Shown: piece by piece, positions 14,111-26,730 of the stretch
Layout: each line of letters begins with the position of its first letter
How positions within the stretch are numbered: the stretch's first letter is position 1
NCBI GenBank assembly: GCA_026874595.1
Contig: CM049312.1
Span: 79,337,429-79,401,428, forward strand
Length of the DNA stretch: 64,000 nucleotides
Origin: Sipunculus nudus
Lineage: Eukaryota > Annelida > Sipuncula > Golfingiida > Sipunculidae
Direction of reading: 5' to 3'
Program-made: the position numbers and the translations under genes
The notes under the pieces: generated by a model
What the model was told of the DNA's origin: nothing
Databases searched by the model: none
What the model saw: the letters and a program-made list of their open reading frames with translations, nothing else

Positions 14111-14290
14111 AGTCTTAAAGTTCGTGTTCGGAAGGGTCCCTTTCAGTCTTTCAGTGTATAGTAAGTGGGTTCTATATGTCATAAGAGGACTAGGGGTTTC
14201 CACTCTAAGTCCTTAAAAGCCTTCACCTGGTTTTAGAATACAATAGACAATACATGGACTATGTTAAAGTGTAGGTATCAATGTAATTGA
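14110..14290. repeat. Array module with LINE-flank sequence, copy 1
   Basis: Matches 22,745-22,930: GTGTTCGGAnGnTnCCnTTCAGT, TAAGAGGACTnnGnTTTC and ACAATACATGGACTnTGTTnAAGTnTAGGTAT are shared. Copy 1 adjoins the zf-RVT remnant, so a LINE fragment was probably present before the array duplicated. Confidence 0.75.
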
Positions 14291-14520
14291 GATGGATATT
14301 TCATAAATATTCTGACACCAGTTAGGTGCTTAGGTAGAGCAGGTTCCCTAAATGTTTTGCAAGTTGTCGCTCGTAGGACAGAGTGAACGTAACGAAAAAG
14401 AAACAGAAATTTGGAAGCACATTTCAACAAGTCAATAATCTTATTAAACAGACATAGCTAATAAGCTTCAAAATGGCGACACCCGAAACTACAGAATCTT
14501 TCAAAGAGAAAGTTACAAAT

Positions 14521-14537
14521 CCCCCCCCCCCCCCCCC
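14521..14537. repeat. Poly(C) tract
   Basis: Seventeen consecutive C on the plus strand, next to GACCGCCAG. Likely length-variable. Confidence 0.95.
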
Positions 14538-14637
14538 ACGACCGCCAGTTATCTGTTGATCGGCCGGGTGTCGATACTAGCAACGGCATTAACCTCGGCG
14601 TAAAAACACGGTACCCCAACCTGCTTTACATTTAGGT

Positions 14638-14800
14638 TTATATATATATTTATATTTATATATAGAGAGAGATAATATATATAATGTGTATAAACATTAG
14701 AAAAAAACTATATTTATCTATATATAACGATATATATATATACATCTATTAATATATTTATATATATATATATATATAATTATATATATAATAATATACA
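14638..14800. repeat. Compound TA/TTTA microsatellite
   Basis: An imperfect run of TA, TTTATA and GAGA units over about 160 bases. It lies directly before the start of the first array unit. Confidence 0.9.
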
Positions 14801-15054
14801 TTTGAGGGCCAGTCAATTTGAATAAACAAATGTCTCTGTTAATCACTGTGCTTGCTCATGCATCCCCGCTAAGCCCGGTCCGTCATATGAATAATGATTA
14901 TCTGGCGAGTCTTTTGCTTAATCATAAGTGTATGCAACAGCTAGACATTGAAATACCAATTAAAAACAGTTATCACACCACGTTAAGCTTCGTGTCTAAA
15001 GAAATAAAACAAATGGATCTCTCTCTCTCTCTCTAAGACTATAGTGTTCTTTGT

Positions 15055-15860
15055 TACTAATTTATATGAAGAATAAAGGGGAAGACCATTTTGGATCGCA
15101 GAAAGTAGTTTACCAGAGGGAACCCCACCTGCAGGTTCTCATGATATGCCTGTCATGTGATGAGTGTGCCCGCAGAATTTGTGAAGAAAGCTGAAGGGGT
15201 TCTAGGGATATTATATTGAAGGAGGTGGAAGGTAATTTACCAGTCAAGCCTCCTATGTATAGGGACTAAATAGGTAGTGCTTTTAAAATATGAGTCACAA
15301 TAATGTTGCATGTGGCTGATTTGAATTTAAAGATCAAGGTCAGGTTCCAAAATTTACAAACTCATTTGCGATCTCGATTGAAATAGTTCAGGAAAAATTA
15401 TGCTGTGCATGTATTCCAAAAGATATGGTGTTCACAAAAAAAACATTTTTCTGCAAATTTGACCGTCAAGACCAGTTTCATCAGTTTTCTCGTAGAGCTT
15501 GATTAGAATAAACAGCAAGTAAAAATTGGGCAGAGCATATGCAGTACTGCAAATGATATCAGGATCTCCAGTTTTCACATCTGTCTCAGAACTTTGTTAA
15601 AATGAGGGGAGAGACACTTTATGTGGGGGGGGGGGATGCAAAAACATTTTAATATTTTCTGCAGATTTGACCCTGAAAATCATTTCAACAAATATAGAAT
15701 AATTCAAGGTCAAGACCATCCATTAAACGGGCTTTATTCTAAGACCCATATCTGGGCATGTGCATACTAAAAAAGGAAGTGAGGGTTGTAGGGGTATTAA
15801 ACGATGCAAAACCTGATGTTGCATCAGAAGAGTCCAGACCTAAAGCATACAGTACGTGTT
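15055..15860 (+). repeat. Array G-tract module, copy A
   Basis: Begins with GGGGAAGACCATTTTGGAT. It carries AAGCTGAAGGGGTT, AATTTAAAGATCAAGGTCAGGTTCC, the 11-base G tract at 15,625-15,635, TTTCTGCAGATTTGACC and CGGGCTTTATTCTAAGACCCATATCTGGGCATGTGCATACTA. The same order is seen at 19,665-20,470 and, partly, at 24,540-25,110. Confidence 0.85.
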
Positions 15861-15879
15861 TATTAGACAGAAAAGGTGC

Positions 15880-16230
15880 CCAAGTCATGATTCAGCCCCT
15901 TGCTGGCTGAATGTAAGGCCCCATAACCTAATTTCAGGTTTCCGATGACATTGGACGAATGATTCTTTGCATGTTGCTTCAGATCTGTTTAGGCTTTATG
16001 TTCAGGGTGCACACATTCTTTTTTTCTACAGATCACGAAATTGACGTCACGCAGACAATTTATAATTCCAAGGAGGTAAATGATAGGGAAGACGATTCTC
16101 TGCTTATTAGATACAATTTGTGAACCGTCTGACTGTCTTTGTGCTCAAAATCATACTTTTGGTCCGTTGCTTGCAAAATATAGGTCGACATGTCCTTATT
16201 TCAGGTTTCCGTGTAGCTTTGCATAGGACC
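15880..16230 (+). repeat. AGGTC-containing minisatellite block, copy A
   Basis: Two to three diverged sub-repeats built on GAATnTAGGnnnCATAACCTAATTTCAGGTTTCC. Related blocks are at 20,470-20,740, 30,530-31,560 and 38,750-38,940. Confidence 0.6.
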
Positions 16231-19200
16231 CTGGTTGTATAGACAAATTTACTTGTTCTAATAGTTATGATGTGTGCCCAGTGATCGCAATATTAAATAA
16301 AATCCGCGGAACTATATGTCGTTGCCATGTCTCTGGTCTGTTATGATTTTTAACCGCTTGTGTCATGACATTGTTTAATTCTCTATTCCACTTTTAATTG
16401 TTGATCAAACCTAATCGATTGTTCTCGGAAGAGCGCAATTGGTAGAAGAGGATTACTTGTCGTATTGCCTGATGTGGTTAGATTTTAAATTTGATCGTGA
16501 AGGCATGTTTCCTGCATTTAACACTGTGTGCTTATCTATCTGTAACTGGTTGTTTGCTAAAGTATCATGTGTGTGAAATGTTGGGATTGGTCAATGCTTT
16601 TTGTTTGTTTGTTTCTTTGTGTGATACTAATGCACCTGAAATTGAGACGGGGGTGTCATATAAAGAAGAAATGTCCTTTATTTTGGTCATGAATCAAGCA
16701 ACAAAGAGACACAGCTCAACTGAAGGTAATAAAGTAAATAAATGCAAATACAATGTTACCAAGGGAATGAAAATATTATTGAGATTTTGGTTCCCACATG
16801 CGAATTAAGGGTTCAAAGAGGCACTAAATCTAAATAAATTATACAACATTGTATATTGCTTATCATTAGTCATTAGTTTATGTAGCCGATGGACTTTGCA
16901 AATAAACTGAGATCAGTGATTAAATCCCACATAAACGTTTTTTTAAGGAAATAATTACATACGGATATATACCTGTATTTATCCCGTGTACTGTACACAT
17001 GGCAAGTCTGAATTAGTACTGCGTGTATCCAATGTAAACCTATTCCACATTGGCAATTAAATAAAATAATTTCGTAAAACTTGGATTACTGTGCATTCTT
17101 AAGGAAACAAGCAAAGCACAAAATAAGAATTTTTAAATATTAAAATTACTGGAAAACACAAATTACCATATCATACTATACAAATAAATCTTGGTCCGCT
17201 ATGTATATATGGTCTCCTGCCTGTTAGATTAATGTATGTTGTTCTCTCCGCTGACAATATGAGCAGCCGATGTGTGTGCATGAAATGTAGCAGTATTGAT
17301 GTCTGGTGCAGGAAACACAAAACAGTCCATTTTCGTGTCAACTCAATAGTTTTGTTTTATGTGCTTAGCCATACCTTCATTCCTCGGCTACCAACCCTGT
17401 TTTAAATACCTGAAGAAACATTTAAAGTTTAGACCAAAATGTTGTGCTTTATTCATTACTGGTTTGTCCATGGAAGTCAGATCGTATCATAAAAAAAGCT
17501 TAAAGGACCTGAAAAATGGAAAACTGATTGAATTAATCATTTAGTATTGAAGCTAAAGGCGAAAGAAATACTAGCGAAAATTGAAAAAAAAATTGTAATT
17601 ATTTAATCTGTTCACTGTTTTACGACAACTCCCATTGTCGTGTGTTATTTATGTGTGTGGCAAATGTCTTGTATTAAAGTGTCATACCTACTAAGAAATG
17701 GACATCCAGATTCTTTTAAAGGTCAATTAAGAAGGCTGAAGCTCAAAGATAGACTTATTAAATTATAAAGACCTGTGTAACATAAACAATTAGATATAAT
17801 AAAGAAAATCTGGACGGGTCCCCCATAAAAAGGTACAACATCAATTGAGTCCATATAAATACACAATATCAAAGATTCCTGTTTAATCCAGTAACTTCTT
17901 TATATCGATCGAAAGACAAACATACATATATAAACATATATGCACAGACATATTGCAAAACAGACTTAACAATGTCAAAATCATTCAAGTCACATTAGAC
18001 AAGGAACAGTGTGTTGGTTAATAACAGAACATTAAAGTCTTTTGCTTTATCAATAGTTTATGTATCCGCTGGACATTGAAATGACAATTAAAAGCAGTTA
18101 TTAAACCACGTTAAGCTTTATATCTAAGAAAATAATAACAAACGGATCTCTCTCTCCTACTGTCTGAATTAGTAATGAAATCAAAAGTCTTTTCTATGAT
18201 AGGTGACAACGAATCTTAGTGAAAATTTAATAAGATCAAATGCCTACATCACAAAACATCGACTTTATAAAAAATAATTTCGTAAGACATGGCTGTACTC
18301 TGCTCCTTGAGCTTACTTAAACAAGACCAGCACAGAAAAGACTTATTTTGCAGTAATCAATTCACTGTTAGAAATATTTATTACCATGGGGTTATTTACG
18401 AATAACTCCTGGAACTCTATGTATTGATCATTTCATGCCTCTTCCAAGACGGTTACGTGCGGATAGGAAACTTTGTTACCTAACAAATCCATGCAAACAG
18501 GAAATGTGCTTGGCTTTGTTGTTAACGTATTGTTCACTGTAATCGCACCTGGCAATGTCAGCAGCTGATGCATACATAAAATGTTGAAGTATTCCTACAT
18601 GTTGCAGGAACCATCGATTTTTGTCCTTTTTTAATACTTCGCTGGTTCCCTGCAGCAAATTTCGGTAGTTTTATCAGATTTGCCATAGGTTCACGTATGC
18701 CGTTGGTGTAAGCTTCCAAGGACCATTCAAGAACTCAAACAAGTGGCCCATGACGCTCAGCTAAATTTGAGAACCAAGAAATGTCAAAATAGGTAAGAGA
18801 AATGAGTCATGCATGAATATTTAAAATGATTGAAATAGAAAAACCTGAGAATGATTACTGAAAAAAAATATTTCTATGTGCAACTTGTCTTTTTAAATCC
18901 AAAATACATGCAAAACATATGATTGAATAAAAAAATTTTGAAAAGGAAAACATTACTTTTTTATAATCCAGATTTCTTTCCTGTTTAAATGTTTGAAATT
19001 GGGAATCTTATCTACAAACTTGAATAAAATAGAAATCGTTACCTTTTACTTATCCAGATGACCTTCGTTTTAAATATGAGCATAGGGAGATGTTAACTAC
19101 ACAAATTAGAACAAAAGTCACAACATGCAAACAGCTCCTAGTGGTCCTAGGATATTTGCTGCTAGATTTAAATTAATACGATTAATTAATTTACAAAAAT

Positions 19201-19664
19201 GTTTGTAAATACCTTAAATCATAATATAGTGCGTGAAGGATAATAAAAAAAAAACTTTTAAGTCACTCGCATTTCCTTTGTTCTAAGTTCCAGTTCACCA
19301 TGATAAGAAAGTTATATGGTTATTGAATGATTTCTGCATAATTCAGAAATAAAAAAGAAAATACCATTTATAAATTTTACAGTAAGTCTAAACTGGTAGA
19401 GCCATTTGAAGGTTAAAATAACAGAGATGTCACAAGATCGATATTTCTGTTATATTTGGTAATGATTGTTGCAGAACTTTGAGAGTTAAAAGGTTACAGA
19501 TTTTGCACCATCAGTTCAAATACTTGAGATAAAGATATGCAATTATTTAAAGTTCCGGGAAGACAAAAATTTGAAAGAACTCCATTCTATTCAATTTAGT
19601 ATTAATTCAATTTGCTTTGTTCCAGTATATCCTAGTATATGATCTGAAGGTTACAGTGTTCTTT

Positions 19665-20470
19665 CTATACTGACTTATTTGGGGAGAAGACTGTTTCGGA
19701 TGTCAGAAAGTGGTTAACCAGAGGTGGACCCACCTGCAGGTCCTCATTACATGCCTTTCATGTGCTGAGTATGTCCGAAGATTTTTTTAAGAAAGCTGAA
19801 GGGGTTCAAAGGATATTATGTTGAAGAAGGAGGAGATTAATTTACCAGCCGAGCCTCTTATGTCAGGGGACTTAATATGTAGTGCCTTTAAAATATAAGT
19901 CACAAATTGCTGCATTTTGGCTGATTTGAATTTAAAGATCAAGTTCAGGTTTCCAAATATTTAAACTCATCTGCGATCTCGATTGAAATAGGTCAGGAAA
20001 ATAATATGCTGTACATGTATACAAAGATATTGTGTTCACAAAAAAAAATATTTCTGCAAAATTGACCAAGGTCACCACTTTTCAGACTTCTCGTAGGGCT
20101 TGGCTGAAACCAAAGGTTTGTCAAAATTGAGCAGATAAGGATTTGAAGATCAAGATCTCCACTTTCACACCTGCCTCAGAATTTCGGTAAAATGATCTGA
20201 GAGACACATTGGGGGGGGGGGGGGGGGCATGCAAACACATTCTTATATTTCTGCAGACCCTGAAGGTCATTTAAACATATATTGAATTACTCAAGGTCAA
20301 GAACGCCGATTGAACGGGCTTTATTCTAACACCCATATCTGGGCATGTGCATACTATGAAAGGAACGTGACAGTTGTAGGGTTATCAAACGATGCAAAAC
20401 CTGCATGTTTGTATCAGAAGATTCCAGGCCTAACGCATAGAAAGCGTATTTATTAAACATTCAAGGTGCT
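19665..20470 (+). repeat. Array G-tract module, copy B
   Basis: Homologous to 15,055-15,860 with an offset of about 4.6 kb. The G tract is 17 long at 20,211-20,227 and sits at the matching position, between AGAGACACATT and CATGCAAACACATT. Confidence 0.85.
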
Positions 20471-20740
20471 CACCTCCTTATTTTAGCTCCTAGCTGGCTG
20501 TATATAAGACCTCATGACCTAATTTCAGGTTTTCGATGACATTGGCCAAGTATTACAGCTCAAAATATAGGTCACACTGATCTAATTTATGTTTCCAAGG
20601 AGGTAAATCTTAGGTTAGAATATTCTTGGGTTTTTAGATACAATTGGTAATCCGTTTATCTTTGCGCTAAAAATCATATTTTCTGCCCGTAGGTTGCAAA
20701 ATAGAGGTCGACATGACCTAATTTCAGGTTTCTATGTACG
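20470..20740 (+). repeat. AGGTC-containing minisatellite block, copy B
   Basis: Homologous to 15,880-16,230. Contains AGGTCACACTGATCT at 20,569-20,583 and AGGTCGACATGACCT at 20,705-20,719. These are near-palindromic half-site pairs. Confidence 0.65.
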
Positions 20741-22744
20741 TTTACATAGCACACTGGTTTTATAGACAAAATTACTAGTGTTAACAGTTATGATTTTGCT
20801 GCCCTGTGATCGCCACATTAGTATAAAACCGCGGGACTTTATGTCGTTGCCATGTCTTTTGTCCTTCATGATTTTGAAACGCTTGTGTCATGACATTCTT
20901 TAACATTGTATTCCATTTTAAATTATAAACCTGACCTTTTCGATTGTTCTCGGGAGAACACAATTGGTAGCAGAGGATCCCTGGCTGTCACATATTGTTA
21001 CATTTTGAAAAATTTTATCATGAAGGCATGTCCCCTCCATTTAATACTGTGTGCATATATATCTGTAAATGGTTGTTTGCTAAAGTATCATTTATATGAA
21101 ATACTGGGATAAGTCAATGTTTGTTTGTTTCTTTGTGTGATACTTATGCACCTGTACTTTAAACGGGTGTGTCGTAAAATGTATTATTGTCTTTTATTTT
21201 TGCCGTAAATCAATCACAAAGAGACAAAGCTCAAGAGAAGGCAATAATGTAAATAAAATGCAAATTTAATGTAACCAGGGGAATAAAAAATCAATTTTTT
21301 TAGTCTTGGTTCACGCATGCTAATTAAGGGTTCAAAGACGCACTGAATCTCAATATATACCTTTTCCGTTTTCCTTGCTCATTAGTTTATGTAGCCGATC
21401 GACATTAGAAAAACTAAGATGGGTGATTAAATCACACATAAAAGTTTTTTTGGAAATAATACCTTAATTTATTAAATATCAGCAATAAAATAAAATAATT
21501 TCGTAACCCATGGTTTCATTTTTTCATAAAGAAACAAGTTCAGCATAAATAAGAATTTTAATATTAAAATCGATAACAAACATGCAATACCATGTTATAC
21601 CATACAAATCAATGTTGTACTCTATGTTTTGAACGTTCCCTGCTTTTCCATGATAGTTGCGTGGGGATAGGAACTTTGTTGACTTACACTACTGTGCAAA
21701 TAGCTGACGTGTGTGGACGTAATGTAGTAGAATTCCTATATTGTGCATCAAAGAAACAGATCAAAATTAAACCCACATCCTGTGCTTTATTTATAATTGG
21801 TCTGTCCATGGGGGTTTGGATAGTATCAATGCAAGCCCGTGCAAACCTAAAAATGGATAAATGATTGAATATATCATTAAGTTTTAAAGCTAAAGGCGGA
21901 GGAAAACCAGTAACCATTAAACTGTTAAATCATTGTAATTATTCAATCTGTTCACTATTTTACGAAAACCCCAAATGTCGTGTGTTATTTTTTGACAACT
22001 GTCTAGTCCGGTGCATGAATTTAAGTTAAAATGACAATTATAAAAAACACAACCCAAGTCCCAAAGAAACTGGTTTTCACTTACCTTTCTTTTGTCTTTT
22101 TTTACTTATGTCCCTTTGGGAGCAGGTTGCCCCGGCTCAATTCAAGCCGAGTACAAGTCAGATCATCTATGTGTTTGGATCTGTGTCTAGTAAATTTGCA
22201 ATCCATATTTATCTAGATCCATCGTGAAAAATACTGGGCCTTTTACAGGGTGCGGTTTATAACCTTGCGTATACAGGAGAAATATTTCAATGTATTTTAT
22301 CCATTGAACTTAAGCATTTTATTGTAAGATATAATCTTCGAATATAAATTACGATAAAGACAACTATTGAGCCATGCCTCTGCAAAAATATGATTTTTTT
22401 TCTTCTGGTATCACTTCTGATTAAACATGACTAATAAAAACAAAACATTCACCTTAAAGACAGATATAAGAAATTGGAAAGCGTTGCCATAGAACTCTTT
22501 GCTTCCGTATATCGCAATGGTCAGAATTTGTTAAAACCAGGGATGCACACAGAACCAGGTGAAACATTGATATCATTGACTAAAACATTGGTGCCTGTGG
22601 CACAATTTAGAGAGGTTTAACAAATGAATCATACATAAATAAAAAATAAACTTTCGGAACTCCGCAGTGTTTGCATAGAAATACAATGGTTGTTGGCTGC
22701 AAGCAATATGACACATAGTCCGATACACCATACATTAATTATAC

Positions 22745-22930
22745 ATTAAGTGCAAATATCTTAAAATTGGTGTTCGGAGGTTCCCCTTCAGTATCTATTG
22801 AGCGGATTTTATATGTAAAAAGAGGACTGAGATTTCAATGCTAAGTCTTAAAGAGCCTTAACCTAGTTTTTAATTCCATGCATTTAACAATACATGGACT
22901 GTGTTGAAGTATAGGTATTTATGTAATTAA
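22745..22930. repeat. Array module with LINE-flank sequence, copy 2
   Basis: Counterpart of 14,110-14,290. It lies inside the second unit and is followed by the two TA tracts at 23,024-23,202. Confidence 0.75.
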
Positions 22931-23020
22931 ACCGAATTTTTCACTCAACTGTATTTCAGTTGCCTTTTCGACATTTTTAAAAACAAATAAGAAGAGTATC
23001 GAAACAGACAATCCTCAAAA

Positions 23021-23023
<3 letters not shown>

Positions 23024-23071
<48 letters not shown>

Positions 23072-23136
23072 ATGGAAATGGTATACACGGAAAAGTCGGT
23101 TCAGATTTCCATCTCTAAATAATGAACCAGCAGAGC

Positions 23137-23187
<51 letters not shown>

Positions 23188-23202
23188 TTGTGTGTGTGTG
23201 TG
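23024..23202. repeat. Paired TA tracts flanking a short inverted repeat, then (GT)n
   Basis: TA runs at 23,024-23,068 and 23,139-23,182 enclose about 70 bases. These contain AGATGGAAAT and, further on, ATTTCCATCT, which are exact inverted copies. The right TA run passes into TGTGTGTTTGTGTG. The whole could fold as a large hairpin. Confidence 0.85.
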
Positions 23203-24349
23203 AAAAGGGATAAACGATCGAATTTCAGTTTCATCTGGTGAGTCTTTTGCTTTGTCATTAGTTAATGTATCCACTGGCCATTGAAATATCAATTAAAAGC
23301 AGTTATAAACCACACATTAAGCTTCATTTCTAAAGAAAAAATAACAAACGGCTCTCTCTGGCATTTTCTGAATTAATAGTTAAATAAAGAATGAACCTTT
23401 GCTTTGAATGGTGACAAAGAATCATAGTGAAAATTGTATTACGTCGAATGCCAATATCACAAAAAATAAGCATTTAAAAATTGATTTTCAACTATTTCCA
23501 AGAATTGACTGTGCTTCCTTGAGCTTCCTTAAACAAGCCAAACAGAAAAGAGTGACTTATTTTGCAGTATCTAATTCACTGTAATAAATATATATTTCCA
23601 CGGGATTATTTACAACTCCTGGTATTTAAATCACTAAAAAATCATTTCATTGTGGTATTATACTAATACCTCTTGGTACTTTATGTATTGATCGTTTCCT
23701 GTCTCTTCCATGACCGTTGCGTGCGGATAGAGAACTTGGCTACCTAACAAAACCATACAAATCGGAAATTAGCATGGTTTGGCTGTTAAATTAATGTTTC
23801 CTGTTAAAGCACCTGGCAATGTTGGGAACTGATGCATACATAAACTGTTTGAGTTTTCCTACTTGTTGGAGTAAACAGATTTTTGGCCAATTTTTTTCTT
23901 CGCTAGTAAGTTGGGTAATATTCAGATAGTTTTTACAGATTTGCCATAGGATTACGTAAGCCGTTGGTGTCAGCTTCCATCGACCATTCAAATACACAAA
24001 CAAGTTGCCAATGACGCTAAGATTAATCATGAAATGTCAAAATAGGTAAGAGAAATGAGACATGCATAAATATTTAATATGGGTGAAAGAGAAAAATCTG
24101 AGCACTATCATTTTCAAACATGATGACAGGAAAACCGATGACATATTCATGATACAGACTGTTAAATTTAAAAAATTACTGCAACGCATGGAACTGCTAG
24201 AAATTATGAGTCTGAAAATTCATTTTGAACTGTCTGATAAGATATCCAGTTTTCAAACTCCTAGGAGAACTTAATTAAAACACTTGGATGTCAAATTGAA
24301 TGAAAGAAAATGAATAGACGCTTACACAGTCAATCGGTAGGTGTTTAAC

Positions 24350-25110
24350 TAGAAACGCTTGGCATCAGTGATGTCATTATATTTCAAAAATTTTTAAAAA
24401 AAATTCAAATCACCATCTCCAGGTGAATATAACAAAAGTTACATGATCCATATTTCTGCTGAATTTGGAAATAACTTGTGCATTATTTGTGAGAAAGAAG
24501 GCAACCGTTTTTACAATTCTATGCAAATTCTTGAAAAAAACAAATGCAGTTGAGTAAAAATTAAAGATCAAGGTCAGATTTCCCAATTTTCAAACTCGTT
24601 CAAAATTTTTATTCTAACAATGTGTATATCAGGAAAAAATATGCAGTACATGTACTTCAGAGGTTGTGTAAAAAACATATTTCTTAAAATTTTACTATCA
24701 AGATCAAGATCACCTTTAAAACATCTCGAAGAGCTAGGTTGAAACAAAAGTTTTTTTTACTTCAAATTTTAGCAGAATATTTGCGGTACTGCAATTGAAA
24801 TTTGATTCACAAAAACCCAATATTTGCCCAGGTTAGGCTTTGAAAATCAATATTCCAAGTTTTCACACTTGTCTCAGAAGTCTGGGTGAAATATTGGGCA
24901 GGACATTTTTTTGGGGGGGGGGGGGATGAAAAAAATATATATATATTTCTGCAGAGTTGGCCCCTGAGATCATTTCAACAAATATGGAATCATTCAAATC
25001 CAAGGCCACAGATTGAATTGGCTTTAATCTAAGACGCAAATCGAAGTATTTGCATAAGATGAAAGGAATGTTGCAGTGGTCGGGGTAATAAACGATGCAG
25101 AACTTGCAAA
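24350..25110 (+). repeat. Array G-tract module, copy C (truncated third unit)
   Basis: Homologous to about 19,380-20,420. Shares CATATTTCTG plus a TTTGGnAAT segment, TTAAAGATCAAGGTCAG, CAGTACATGTACTTCAGAG, the 13-base G tract at 24,913-24,925, and GTGGTCGGGGTAATAAACGATGCAnAAC. Similarity stops near 25,110, and unrelated sequence follows. Confidence 0.75.
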
Positions 25111-25786
25111 AGGATTAGAGGTGGGACCATCAGGTTTCCTTACAAGACAAAACTTTGAAAAGATCCGTGAAGTTTTCTGGCACTGGTGGATTCACTGAAC
25201 CATCGGAGTGGGACTTTTAGCGATGGCACGAATCTTAGCTAGAGGTGCTAAACTATTTGCCTTAGCTCCGTTGTTACTAAAAGTAGGTCTACATTTGTAT
25301 CTTAAAGTTATACTGTTTGCGGTAGATTGTCATCTTAACAAATCAGATAAAATTTCCACAGGGGACCTGTTAGCATATTAAGTTTTAACTTCTGAGGAAA
25401 AGACTTTGTGCCCCGTTGAAAAATGCATAATTATAAAAATGTAGGTGGCGTCACCTGACTTCTCTGCCATATCAAATATTTTATCATCAATTGGCAATCT
25501 TGATTTCAAGCCAATCAATCCAGCCGTTCCTGAGAAATCTGGTCGATTGTAGTATAATAAAACGAGCAAACCTGTAGACAGATACTACACGTGATTATAA
25601 ATCCAGGGATTCCTGGGGAAATATCCGAGGATACCTACAGAAAGTGTATTGCACCTGATTTTAAATCCAGGGAGCTCCTGGGGTAATATCCTTGGAAACC
25701 TAAAATGTATACACCGCAACCTAGGATACCGATGCTAGGTACGCTTTTTTGGTCGTTTGTCACGTGTCAGTGTCAGTGTAACGATC
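25111..25786. other. Spacer with a short tandem duplication, no gene
   Basis: Between the array and the LTR element. At about 25,590-25,710 a unit of about 65 bases is repeated twice: ATAAATCCAGGGATTCCTGG and TTAAATCCAGGGAGCTCCTGG, each followed by GGnAATATCC. No coding region seen. Confidence 0.6.
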
Positions 25787-26039
25787 TTTATCTTGTCATG
25801 TTGACATGCATGTCCTATTCTGTTTAATTATGGGTTATTTATTCTTGGGTTTAGTTTTATCATTTTATTTATTGAGAGGGGAGTCGGTATACCGGCCAGG
25901 GGCATTGTTCCCTGCTTATGAAAGTAGATGAGTCTTAGAAGTAAAGTGGGTCCAAGGCATTGTATGAGATATAATTATGGATAAGCCGTCACGATAGAGA
26001 GCATTAAAAAGAGTCGTATGGAGAGTGGTGATTTAGTCT

Positions 26040-26150
26040 TCGGTGTCCAGAAGCAAGCCTGCCGCAAGTTCGGGTCCAGTGCCGCCAGTCTATGTCCAGT
26101 GCAGCCAGACTGGGACCTGTGCCGCTAGTCGGGTCCAGTGCAACCAGTGT
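26040..26150 (+). repeat. ~21-bp minisatellite, block 1
   Basis: Four to five diverged units around GTCCAGTGCCGCCAGTC. They share their core with the block at 28,440-28,625 on the other side of the gag remnant. Confidence 0.8.
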
Positions 26151-26730
26151 ATTTAATGCGGAGTATATTCCTGCATTGGTAAGGCGTAACAGGTTAGGAA
26201 TCCCATCTGGTTGGTTTTGAATTATGTTATTCTGTATAAATATATTTCTTAGCCACTGGCTTGTATTTTTTTGTGTACCGGATTGCCAATAAGATAAGTG
26301 CGCCGTCAAAACCAACTCTTCATTACAACGGTAAACCAAAGGCAATCTGGTCCGTTACTTGGTTGCTTTAGTATACCTCTTTGGTATTGGTACTATGCAG
26401 TATCGAGTGACCCTGGACACTGCATTCTGCAAAGTAAGGTGACTCTTTTCAGGTTTTACTTCCAGCTCCTTTTCTTTATCGCCCACACTCGGCAGACATT
26501 CGCTGAGCAAGTATTCGAGTAGTACCGTGTACTTACGCATTTCCTAAGTTTTGAGAGTTCGTTAGGCCGCAGTTCGTGTTCGTCGGGTTGTCCTTGATGC
26601 TGGTCCGTCAAGGTTGGTTTAACGGTTGAGTTTAGTCGCGTTAGAACTCAGGTCCAGACGGGTGTTAGGTTATAATGACCCGTGGTTATAATGTGGGTTT
26701 GTGTGTTCTCGTCACGTGATCTCGGATCAC

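Larger units (their letters stand above)
14110..25110 (+). repeat. Diverged tandem array of ~4.6-4.7-kb units
   Basis: Ordered blocks recur along the array. (a) TGGGGAGAAGACnnTTTnGGAT with CCCACCTGCAGGT at 15,060-15,150 and 19,670-19,745. (b) The G-tract block at 15,590-15,720, 20,180-20,300 and 24,860-25,010. (c) GTTGCCATGTCT...TGTCATGACATT at 16,320-16,480 and 20,840-20,985. (d) TGTTTGCTAAAGTATCAT at about 16,550 and 21,070. (e) CGTGCGGATAG with GCACCTGGCAATGTnnGnAnCTGATGCATACATAAA at 18,450-18,580 and 23,710-23,850. (f) GGTAAGAGAAATGAG at about 18,790 and 24,045. Offsets are 4.4-5.3 kb. The array has two full units (from about 15,055 and 19,665) and a truncated third (about 24,350-25,110). 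No conserved long open frame runs through it. Confidence 0.8.

Noticed and set aside
26004-26345. 113-codon minus-strand frame
   Set aside because: Runs through the 21-bp minisatellite. A repeat length divisible by three makes frames open on both strands.
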